Origin: Hyphomonadaceae bacterium UBA2389
GTDB lineage: Bacteria; Pseudomonadota; Alphaproteobacteria; Caulobacterales; Aquidulcibacteraceae
Direction of reading: 5' to 3'
DNA length: 15,552 nt
NCBI GenBank assembly: GCA_002343395.1
Contig: DDSN01000093.1
Location: 1-15,552, forward strand
Within the stretch, counting starts at the first letter, position 1, and each line of letters begins with the position of its first letter. The notes under the pieces are model-generated. The model was given only the letters and a program-made list of their open reading frames with translations. It ran no database searches and was not told where the DNA came from. Both the position numbers and the translations under genes were made by a program. Of the stretch, positions 6,605 through 13,623 are shown piece after piece.

Positions 6605-7717
6605 ATGCGCGTCGGCTGCCCGAAAGAGATCAAGACCCACGAATACCGCGTTGGCCTGACGCCGGAGAGCGCCGCGGAGTTGGTGCGCGCCGGCCACGAG
6701 GTTTATCTTGAGACCAAGGCGGGCGAGGGGATTGGCGCGGGCGACGCGGTGTACGAACGCATCGGCGCGAAGATTTTGCCCGATGCCGACGCGGTGTTCG
6801 ACATCGCCGAGATGATCGTGAAGGTGAAAGAGCCGCAGGCCGTCGAGATCGCGCGCCTCAAGCCGAAGCACACGCTGTTCACCTATCTCCACCTCGCCCC
6901 CGATCCGGAGCAAGCCGAAGGGCTGATGAAGTCAGGCGCCACCTGCATCGCCTACGAGACGGTGACCGACGCAGCCGGGCGCCTGCCGCTGTTGAAACCG
7001 ATGTCGGAGGTTGCCGGGCGGATGTCGATCCAGGTCGGTGCGCACTATTTGGAGAAGGCGCATGGCGGGCGCGGCGTGCTGATGGGCGGCGTACCCGGCG
7101 TGCGGCCCGCGGACATCGTGATCCTCGGCGCGGGCGTCGCCGGCTACAACGCCGCCCAGATCGCCGTCGGCATGCGCGCGCGCGTGACCGTTTTCGACAA
7201 GAACCCGGCGCGCCTCGAAGAGCTCGACCGCGAATTCAACGGCCGGTTGGAAACCGTGTATTCAACCCGCGCGGCGGTGGAAGAAGCGGTGAAGGAAGCC
7301 GACGTGGTTGTCGGCGCGGTGCTGGTTGCGGGCGCCGCGGCGCCGAAGCTGATCACCAAGCCGATGCTGAAAACGATGCGGCCAGGCTCGGTGCTGGTGG
7401 ACATCTCGATCGACCAAGGCGGTTGCTTCGAAACCTCGCACGCGACCACGCATAGCGATCCCGTGTTCACGGTCGACGGCGTGATCCATTATTGCGTCGC
7501 CAACATGCCGGGCGCGGTCGCGCGCACGAGCGCGTTCGCCTTGAACAACGCGACGCTGCCGTTCGCGCTGGCGCTCGCCAACAAGGGCTACAAGAAGGCG
7601 CTGCAGGACGATCCGCACCTGGCCAATGGCCTCAACGTCCATGAGGGCGCGATCGCGCACGAGGCCGTCGCCCGCGATCTGGGCAAGGCGTATCAGCGGC
7701 CGAGCTGGTTGGGGTAG
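6605..7717 (+). CDS. ald: Alanine dehydrogenase
   Basis: A 370-residue NAD-dependent enzyme that interconverts L-alanine and pyruvate plus ammonia, usually in the catabolic direction, in the cytoplasm. Active-site residues known from the family are in place: R15 (EYRVGLTP), K75 (VKVKEPQ), H96 (YLHLAPD) and D270 (ISIDQGG). The Rossmann motif is GAGVAG at 175-180, with D198 (VFDKN) to hold the NAD ribose. Length is that of Ald (about 371). GGAGG precedes the ATG. The pyruvate made here and the acetyl-CoA made by acs meet in central metabolism, which fits their shared neighbourhood with an amino-acid-sensing regulator. Confidence 0.97.
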   Translation: MRVGCPKEIKTHEYRVGLTPESAAELVRAGHEVYLETKAGEGIGAGDAVYERIGAKILPDADAVFDIAEMIVKVKEPQAVEIARLKPKHTLFTYLHLAPDPEQAEGLMKSGATCIAYETVTDAAGRLPLLKPMSEVAGRMSIQVGAHYLEKAHGGRGVLMGGVPGVRPADIVILGAGVAGYNAAQIAVGMRARVTVFDKNPARLEELDREFNGRLETVYSTRAAVEEAVKEADVVVGAVLVAGAAAPKLITKPMLKTMRPGSVLVDISIDQGGCFETSHATTHSDPVFTVDGVIHYCVANMPGAVARTSAFALNNATLPFALALANKGYKKALQDDPHLANGLNVHEGAIAHEAVARDLGKAYQRPSWLG

Positions 7718-7862
7718 GATCGCGTGGACGGGGCAAAAAGGCGGCGAACCTCTCTGGATTGAAGCGCGCACGGTCGCCAGCGGACCACGTCCTCCAACTC
7801 CTTCGCGTCCTCTCGGCAAACTTTTTTCAGACCTGCTTGATCGGCGTCAGCCGCGCCGGCAG

Positions 7863-9146
7863 CTAAGTGAGCCACAGAGTGGCTTGATGGATGGCGAGGC
7901 CAATGAGCCCGCCGATGAGCGTGCCGTTGATGCGGATGTACTGAAGATCCGGGCCGACGTTCTGCTCGAGCTTCTCAACCACGGTCTTGGTGTCCCATGA
8001 GCGGATCGTCTCGGAAATCAAGCCGGCGACATCGCGGCCGTGGCGGCCGGAGACCTCAGTCAAGAGGGCGCGGAGGCGGCGGTTGAGCGCTTCGACGACG
8101 TTCGCATCATCAACCAACGCGGCGCCGAAGCGGGCGATGGCATCGGCGAGCGCTGCGCGCGCTGGCGCGTCAGGGGATTCCGCGCTGTTGCGCACCATTG
8201 ATTTCAGACTGCGCCACAAGTGCCGCAGGTAGTCCTCGACGGCCGGATGCGCCAGTAACTCCGCGACAGCTTGCTCGACCTGAGCCCGTAACTTGGGGGA
8301 GTTCTGCAAATCGTCAGCGAATTGCTTGAGCAAGTCGGTGATACGCTGCCGCGCCGGATGTTCCGGGTCGCGGCTCATGGCCTGCAAGGTGTCCTCGATC
8401 GAGGAAATCAGCGCGTCGGCGGCGCGCGCATCCAGCGCGATGAGCCGCCACACCCATGACGTCCGCGCACGCACTTGCGCGCGTATGGCGGCCTCGTTGT
8501 CTTCCAAGGCGCGCCATCCTTCGGCCAGCGCCGCGTCGAGCACGGGCTGATGGCGGCCGTGCTCCGTGAGCAGGGCCAAGCCGCGGCCAATGGCGGCGGC
8601 CATGCGTTCATCGTGGCTCAAATCCCCGATTTGGCGGCGCATGAAGTCGCTGACGACTTCATCGTCCAGCAGATCGGCGATCGCGGGCAATGCGTCCATT
8701 GCGCCATCCGCGATTCGCCGCGACGTTGCCGGGTCCGACAGCTGGCGCCCGAGCGCGCGCGCCAAGTCTTGATCCTTCAAGCGCGCGCCGACCACGTCCG
8801 GAGCAAGAAAATTCACCGCGACGAAGTCGCCCAACGCCTGGGCGATGCGTTCCTTGCTGTTCGGAATGACCGCCGTGTGAGGGATGGGCAAGCCAAGCGG
8901 ACGTCTGAAGATCGCCGTCACCGCGAACCAATCGGCGAGGCCGCCGACCATCGCCGCCTCGGCGAACGCGCGAACGTACCCCCACCAAGGGCTTTCGCCC
9001 TGGCGGGTCACCGCAAGCAGGTAGACAAGACTCATCACCACGAGCAGGCCGCCGGCGAGCAGTCGCATGGCGCCAAGGGACATCGCGGATTTGGCGGGGG
9101 GATCCGTGGGCGGCGCGGTTTCTAAGGACATGGCTTGTTGCGACAT
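7863..9146 (-). CDS. DUF445 family membrane protein (YjiN-like)
   Basis: A 427-residue protein of the DUF445 family. An N-terminal span lies near residues 25-43, followed by the family signature GGLADWFAVTAIFRRPLG and the PHTAVIPNSKERIAQALGDFV segment. A long, mostly helical middle follows, with repeated amphipathic helices, and a C-terminal span (GTLIGGLIGLAIHQATLWL) ends the protein, a shape typical of the family. Function is unknown. The frame is open back to a TTG at 9182, but the ATG at 9146 is preferred; neither has a clear ribosome site, and an ATG at 9131 is a further alternative. It converges on ald across a 145-base gap in which I see no gene or convincing terminator, and is divergent from the DUF5132-like gene. 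Confidence 0.9.
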   Translation of the reverse strand: MSQQAMSLETAPPTDPPAKSAMSLGAMRLLAGGLLVVMSLVYLLAVTRQGESPWWGYVRAFAEAAMVGGLADWFAVTAIFRRPLGLPIPHTAVIPNSKERIAQALGDFVAVNFLAPDVVGARLKDQDLARALGRQLSDPATSRRIADGAMDALPAIADLLDDEVVSDFMRRQIGDLSHDERMAAAIGRGLALLTEHGRHQPVLDAALAEGWRALEDNEAAIRAQVRARTSWVWRLIALDARAADALISSIEDTLQAMSRDPEHPARQRITDLLKQFADDLQNSPKLRAQVEQAVAELLAHPAVEDYLRHLWRSLKSMVRNSAESPDAPARAALADAIARFGAALVDDANVVEALNRRLRALLTEVSGRHGRDVAGLISETIRSWDTKTVVEKLEQNVGPDLQYIRINGTLIGGLIGLAIHQATLWLT

Positions 9147-9233
9147 AGGGTCGGCCAGTTCACCCGGTAAGCGTTGATCCAAGGCAAAACCAACTCAACT
9201 CCCTATATGTGGTCGCGAGTGAGGGAGTTTCGA

Positions 9234-9494
9234 ATGGCGCTTCTGGGGCGCGCGCTCGGTTTGGCGGTTGTGGTGGGCGCCGGCGTCGCGATCGTCGCCA
9301 CGGTGGTGGCCGCGCCTGGTGTTTTGCGAGCGGCGCGACCGCTGGCGCGCGAGGCGCTGCGCCGTGGGCTCGACGCTGTTGAACGCGCTCGCTCGGCGGC
9401 GGCGGAGCTCGTGGAAGACGTGGATGATCTCGTCGCCGAGGTTCGCGCCGAGCGCCAGACCGACAAGGCGCCGTCTCGCGACCCGGCGTCCTGA
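9234..9494 (+). CDS. DUF5132-like small membrane protein
   Basis: An 86-residue protein with one N-terminal hydrophobic segment (about residues 5-33, LVVV/GAGVAI/VATVV type), the short linker RPLAREALRRGLDAVERAR and an acidic amphipathic helix (ELVEDVDDLVAEVRAE, 58-73). This layout, particularly the Pro-Leu-Ala plus VEDLVAE ending, resembles DUF5132 proteins, which from general knowledge are often encoded near HMA-domain P-type ATPases; both assignments are from memory of the family. The ATG at 9234 is chosen over earlier in-frame starts because GAGGGAG lies six bases upstream. It converges with the ATPase gene, 16 bases between stops, so the two are neighbours but not an operon. Confidence 0.7.
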   Translation: MALLGRALGLAVVVGAGVAIVATVVAAPGVLRAARPLAREALRRGLDAVERARSAAAELVEDVDDLVAEVRAERQTDKAPSRDPAS

Positions 9495-9510
9495 GCGTTA
9501 CACGGCAATA

Positions 9511-12429
9511 TTATTTGGGGGAGCGTCGTTCGCCGATCAGGCGCAGCGCCAGAGGCGCCAGCGAGAAGCCAACGATAAGCGCCGCCTCCAGCGGTTTGGG
9601 AGCCGCAATGCGCAGGGTGCGGCGGAGCGGCGCCAGCGCGAATGGCGCAGCCAGTAAACCGTAGCCCGCCATGACGCCGAGCTCGATCGGGCGATCCAGG
9701 ACGTCGGACGTCGGCCGTCCCGGTTTCAAGCGAAGCGCGTGCGCGAGCTGATGACTGGCCAACGCGAGAAAGGTCAGGCCGCGCGTGCGTGGGCCGGAGC
9801 CATGTCTTGCCGTGCCGATGACGTGGGTGACGATCGCGGGCAGCGCGATCCGGATCGCGTCCAAGCCGATCGCGGTGATCTCCCGGCGGCCAAATACGTC
9901 CTCGCTCGCCGCGCGCGGGCGACGCTCCAGGATGTCGGCCGCGGGCTTGGCCATCGCGAGCCCCAGGGCAGGGAACACGTCGGTCATCAGGTTGAGCCAA
10001 AACAGCTGCGCTGGCGTTTCAAGCGCTTCCGGACCTTGCACCGCCTCGGCAAGCAGAAGCGCGACTTCGCTGGCGTTCGTGGCGAGCAGGAAGTTGACCG
10101 CGCGGCGTAGATTCTCGTCTGCGGCGCGGCCGCGCGCCAAGGCGCGCGCCAACGTGGCGAGGTCATCGTCGGCGATTACGATGTCGGCCACGTCGCGCGC
10201 GACATCGGCGCCGGAGCGCCCCATCGCGATGCCGACGTCCGCGGCGCGCAGGGCGGGACCGTCGTTCACGCCGTCGCCGGTCATTGCTACAATGTGTCCA
10301 CCCGCTTGAAGGGCGCGGATGATGGCGAGTTTGTCGGAAGGGCTGACGCGCGCGAACACTTCCGTCGTGCGCGCTGCCTGGGCCAGGGCTTCCGAGCCAA
10401 TGTCGCTTAGGGCGCTGGCGTCGAGCACGTCGAGCGCACCGTCGTTGGCGAAGCCCAAATCCTCGGCGAGCTTGCGCGCCGTGCCCGCCTGGTCGCCAGT
10501 GAGGATGATCGTGCGCAATCCTGCCTTTTGCAGGGTTCGCACCATGGCCGCCGCACCCGCGCGCAGGGGATCGGCGAGGCCGATAAGGCCGATCCACTCG
10601 AGATTTCGTGGCTCGCCATCCGAGAGCGCGCGTCCGCGCGCCCGCGCGACTCCCAGCACTCGCAATCCTTGGTGCGCCAGCGTCTCGTTCTGAGCGAGAA
10701 TGCTCGCGCGCGCCGCGTCGTCCAGGGCGCGCGCGCGGCCGCCGACGCGCGCCGTCGTGCACAGAGCAAGGACCTGGTGCGGGGCGCCTTTCACCGCCAG
10801 GAGCGGCGTTTCGCCATCGCGGTGCTCGGTCGCCATATAAAGGCGTTCCGGAGAGCGCAGCAAAACGTCTTGCCGCGGCAGGGACTCTCGCAGCGCGGAG
10901 ACATCGATCCCCGCTGCGCGCGCGAAGTGAAGCAGCGCGAGCTCGGTCCCTGTTCCGGCGGAAGAGCCTTCCGCGTCGCCCAGCGACGCATCGTTACAGA
11001 GCGCCGCGATTTTGGCGAGCAGGCGCACGCTCGCTGGCGGTTTCGTCCCGTCCACGAGGTCGCAGCGAACCGCCAGCGTCTGCGCCACCGCCGCTTGCAT
11101 GCGGTTTTGCGTCAGCGTGCCCGTCTTGTCGAGGCACAGGACATCGATGTTCGCGGCGGTTTCAAGCACGTTTACGTTGCGCACATACGCGCCGTCCCGT
11201 GACATCGCGCGCGCCGCCAGGGCTTTTGTCGACGCGGCCAATGCGGGCAAGCCTTCGGGTATCGCCGAGACGGCAAGTGCGATCGCGCTCTTGGCCACGG
11301 CGGACCATGGTTCGCCGCGGATGCGCAGGAGCAGCGCCAAGACGCATGAAGCGCCGAGGCACGCGATTGTGAGGCGCACGCCCAATCGATCGAGCGCGCG
11401 CTCCATGGGCGGCGTCGGCGCCCGGGCGTGCTCAAGCAAACCGCGCACGCGGCCGATTTCGGTGGCGGCGCCCGTCGCGGTAACCACCGCCACGCCGACG
11501 CCGTTGGTCACCACGCCGCCGCGATGCGTCATCGTGCTGCGCGCGCCAAGCGGCGTCTCTACCGGGAGAAGTGCATCCGCGGTCTTCTCCACGGGGAAGC
11601 TCTCGCCGGTCAGGGATGACTCATCGATCATCAAGGCTTCGGCGCGGATGAGGCGGCCGTCCGCGGGGACGGCGGCCCCAGGTTTCAGCACGATCCAATC
11701 GCCCGGCGCGACGCGCGACGTGGGGACGTGCTGTTCGACGCCGTCACGCAGAACCACGGCGTCAGGATCGCTCTGCCGCGCCAGGCGGCGGATCAGGCGC
11801 GCCGTCCAACTTTCCGTTGAAGCGCCAATCCCCGCGTTCAAGGCGATGACGCCGAGGGTCAAGCCGGCGTCCACAAGGCCTCCGGTGACGAGCGACAAGA
11901 CGGCGGAGCCCGCGAGCAGCGCGACGGGAACCGATCTGAGTTGTTCGAAGACAAGCGCGGCGGGCGAAGGGGGCTCGGGTTCGGCCAATCGGTTTTCGCC
12001 AATGCGCGTCAGCCGTTCGTGCGCGCCGGCCGCTGAAAGCCCGGAGGGGCTGGCGAACGCGCGCGCAACCGTCGTCGCGGGCATCGCATGCCAAGGTTCT
12101 TGCGGCTCATCGGCGGGCGCGATCGGCGCTGGCGCCGAGAGTCCGCCACGCCAAATGTCGCGGGCGATCTGCGCGATGGTCTCGGGCGAAAGCGCTCTGT
12201 CGTGCTCGATGAGAAGCGAACCGGTCCAGGGGCTTTCATACACATCTATGACGCCGTCACGCGCCGCGATGCGACGCGCCAAAGCGCTCAGCAGATCACG
12301 GCGACCGCGCAACGGCTCCAAGCGCAAGCGCGTGCGCCCGGGGATCGCGTGGTGGACGCGAACGTGCGGCTCCAGCCGGTGATCAAAGGCGACAACGGCG
12401 TCCGCGATCGCCGCCGTTTGCGCGCGCAT
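9511..12429 (-). CDS. P-type cation ATPase with N-terminal HMA-like domain and P2A (calcium-type) signatures
   Basis: A 972-residue inner-membrane cation pump. Residues 22-95 look like an HMA-type ferredoxin fold (HVRVHHAIPGRTRLRLEPL and VIDVYESPWTGSLLIEH) but have no metal-binding CxxC. The ATPase core follows: TGES at 274-277 (actuator), PEGLP at 391-395 (M4), DKTGTLT at 434-440 with phospho-acceptor D434, KGAP at 547-550, TGD at 644-646 and TGDGVND at 717-723. M4 has no Cys-Pro pair, so it is not a P1B heavy-metal pump. E392, N785, E788, N813, T816 and D817 align with the SERCA calcium ligands. Calcium or manganese export is inferred. The ATG shares one base with the stop of the preceding gene, implying coupled translation. 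Confidence 0.92.
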   Translation of the reverse strand: MRAQTAAIADAVVAFDHRLEPHVRVHHAIPGRTRLRLEPLRGRRDLLSALARRIAARDGVIDVYESPWTGSLLIEHDRALSPETIAQIARDIWRGGLSAPAPIAPADEPQEPWHAMPATTVARAFASPSGLSAAGAHERLTRIGENRLAEPEPPSPAALVFEQLRSVPVALLAGSAVLSLVTGGLVDAGLTLGVIALNAGIGASTESWTARLIRRLARQSDPDAVVLRDGVEQHVPTSRVAPGDWIVLKPGAAVPADGRLIRAEALMIDESSLTGESFPVEKTADALLPVETPLGARSTMTHRGGVVTNGVGVAVVTATGAATEIGRVRGLLEHARAPTPPMERALDRLGVRLTIACLGASCVLALLLRIRGEPWSAVAKSAIALAVSAIPEGLPALAASTKALAARAMSRDGAYVRNVNVLETAANIDVLCLDKTGTLTQNRMQAAVAQTLAVRCDLVDGTKPPASVRLLAKIAALCNDASLGDAEGSSAGTGTELALLHFARAAGIDVSALRESLPRQDVLLRSPERLYMATEHRDGETPLLAVKGAPHQVLALCTTARVGGRARALDDAARASILAQNETLAHQGLRVLGVARARGRALSDGEPRNLEWIGLIGLADPLRAGAAAMVRTLQKAGLRTIILTGDQAGTARKLAEDLGFANDGALDVLDASALSDIGSEALAQAARTTEVFARVSPSDKLAIIRALQAGGHIVAMTGDGVNDGPALRAADVGIAMGRSGADVARDVADIVIADDDLATLARALARGRAADENLRRAVNFLLATNASEVALLLAEAVQGPEALETPAQLFWLNLMTDVFPALGLAMAKPAADILERRPRAASEDVFGRREITAIGLDAIRIALPAIVTHVIGTARHGSGPRTRGLTFLALASHQLAHALRLKPGRPTSDVLDRPIELGVMAGYGLLAAPFALAPLRRTLRIAAPKPLEAALIVGFSLAPLALRLIGERRSPK

Positions 12430-12878
12430 CAACTCGACGCTGTTTGACCGCCGCTTGGGTCGGCGCTTGGCGTCGTCACCGCGGTCTCGCGGCGCAGGTT
12501 CTCGGCGAGCTTTTGTGCTTGTTCAGCGCCGACATGCAACGCGCCCGCCGCGCCGACCGCCCCCTTGGACGCAGTCTCGGCGAGGAAGATCACCGCATGC
12601 CGCATAGCGACTTGAGCTTCTTGTCCAAATTCCGTGAGCTTGGACTTCACCGCTTCGCCGCGTTCGGGAAGTTCAGCGCGGATGGCTTCAGCCATAAGGC
12701 CCGCATGGGTCTTGAACTTGGCGAGTTCGGCGGCCGCTTCGTCGACATGCTTTTTTGCTTCCTCGCTCGCACGCGCGGCGCCGGTGGCGAGAACCGTCTG
12801 GGCTTTCCCGAGACGATCTTCGATGCTGAGCAGAGTGGTCTTCAACCCTTCGCAGAAGTCGATAACAGCTTGGCTCAT
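12429..12878 (-). CDS. Phasin-like helical protein coupled to the P-type ATPase
   Basis: A 149-residue protein that is almost entirely predicted helix, with Ala-rich amphipathic stretches (about residues 10-58 and 60-130) and a flexible Thr/Ser/Pro/Gly tail. The pattern resembles phasins, the proteins that coat polyhydroxyalkanoate granules, but no PHA gene is nearby and the match is to general character rather than to a diagnostic motif. There is no signal peptide and no membrane span, so a cytoplasmic or peripheral membrane location is likely. The ATG at 12878 follows GAGGAGG with about five bases between. The stop TGA overlaps the ATPase start (TGATG), so the two proteins are probably made together and may interact. 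Confidence 0.75.
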   Translation of the reverse strand: MSQAVIDFCEGLKTTLLSIEDRLGKAQTVLATGAARASEEAKKHVDEAAAELAKFKTHAGLMAEAIRAELPERGEAVKSKLTEFGQEAQVAMRHAVIFLAETASKGAVGAAGALHVGAEQAQKLAENLRRETAVTTPSADPSGGQTASS

Positions 12879-13068
12879 ATTGGCCTCCTCTCAGTACATA
12901 TGGGATCAGCCTGGCCCGTTTGCGCCTTGCGAGAGGTCAAATGGCATGTGGTCCGTCGCGAAAACGCCCCCAACTACCGGTTCGGCCCGCCCGTATCCTC
13001 GACGCGGCGGGGGGAGGCCGGCTAGGTTGCGCTAAATTGTGACAAGCAAATTGTGACAGGGAGGCGGC
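12879..13068. promoter_or_regulatory. Divergent intergenic region with an 11-base direct repeat
   Basis: 190 bases separate the phasin-like gene from the SRPBCC gene and should hold both promoters. On the plus strand AAATTGTGACA occurs twice, at 13034-13044 and 13048-13058, a 14-base period, ending just before the GGGAGG ribosome site of the SRPBCC gene. TTGTGACAA in the first copy is nearly palindromic. GCTAAATT at 13031-13038 looks like the GCTANAW -10 of Caulobacter-type promoters, but no matching -35 is clear. Nothing else in the gap looks like a gene. Confidence 0.5.
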
Positions 13069-13611
13069 ATGCGTATCTGGTTGTTTGCTGCGCTGGCGAT
13101 GCTCGCGTCGGCGCATTCCGCGCCCGCGTTTGCCGAGGTCATGGCCTCTTCGCCGAGCGCCTTCACCATTCGCGGAGAGCAGGTCATCGCGGCGAGCCCA
13201 GAGCGGGCGTGGGGCGAGGTCACTCAGATAAGCCGGTGGTGGGATAGCGCGCACACCTATTCTGGCGATGCGCGGCGCTTGTCTCTCACGGCGCGCGCCG
13301 GAGGATGCTTTTGCGAACGATGGAACGGCCAATCGGTGGAACACGCCCGCGTCATCCTGGCGATGGAGAGCGAAGGCGTACGCACGTTGCGCATGTACGG
13401 TGCGCTCGGGCCACTGCAAGCGATGGGTGCGCATGGCGTGCTGACCATTACGGTGGCGCCACAGGGCGTGGGCGCCAAGATTTCATTTGAGTATCGCGTC
13501 GATGGCGATGCATCGCTCGAACTCGATTCGTTGGCGGCGCCCGTGAACAGCGTGCTGATGATGCAACTCGAAAGGCTCAGCCGGTTCGCCGCTACGGGCG
13601 TTGCGGACTAA
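13069..13611 (+). CDS. Exported SRPBCC (START-like) family protein
   Basis: A 180-residue protein with a Sec signal peptide (about residues 1-22; MRIWLF start, hydrophobic core, AFA before the predicted cut after A22). The mature part has an SRPBCC/START-like pattern: the strand-helix opening AASPERAWGEVTQISRWW, a conserved Trp pair, Cys residues in GGCFCERW, and a late strand-helix ending in an amphipathic helix (LAAPVNSVLMMQLERLSRF). The fold binds hydrophobic ligands or lipids in other members; here the ligand is unknown and the location is presumed periplasmic. GGGAGG precedes the ATG. The amidohydrolase starts 12 bases after the stop with its own ribosome site, so the two form an operon. 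Confidence 0.82.
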   Translation: MRIWLFAALAMLASAHSAPAFAEVMASSPSAFTIRGEQVIAASPERAWGEVTQISRWWDSAHTYSGDARRLSLTARAGGCFCERWNGQSVEHARVILAMESEGVRTLRMYGALGPLQAMGAHGVLTITVAPQGVGAKISFEYRVDGDASLELDSLAAPVNSVLMMQLERLSRFAATGVAD

Positions 13612-13623
13612 GGGGAGGCGCCG

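Noticed and set aside
7718..7862. Possible terminator or small gene between ald and the DUF445 gene
   Set aside because: Only a 5-bp CGGCG/CGCCG stem without a T-run is visible, and no frame there has a ribosome site.
9203..10000. 265-codon minus-strand frame crossing the end of the ATPase gene
   Set aside because: Its sequence is low-complexity and Arg-rich, and it covers both the real ATPase and the DUF5132-like gene in other frames.
11012..12382. 456-codon open frame on the plus strand, antisense to the P-type ATPase
   Set aside because: Its product is Arg/Ser/Ala-rich with no domain, and it overlaps the ATPase core, whose motifs are unambiguous. It is a shadow frame from GC-rich codon usage.
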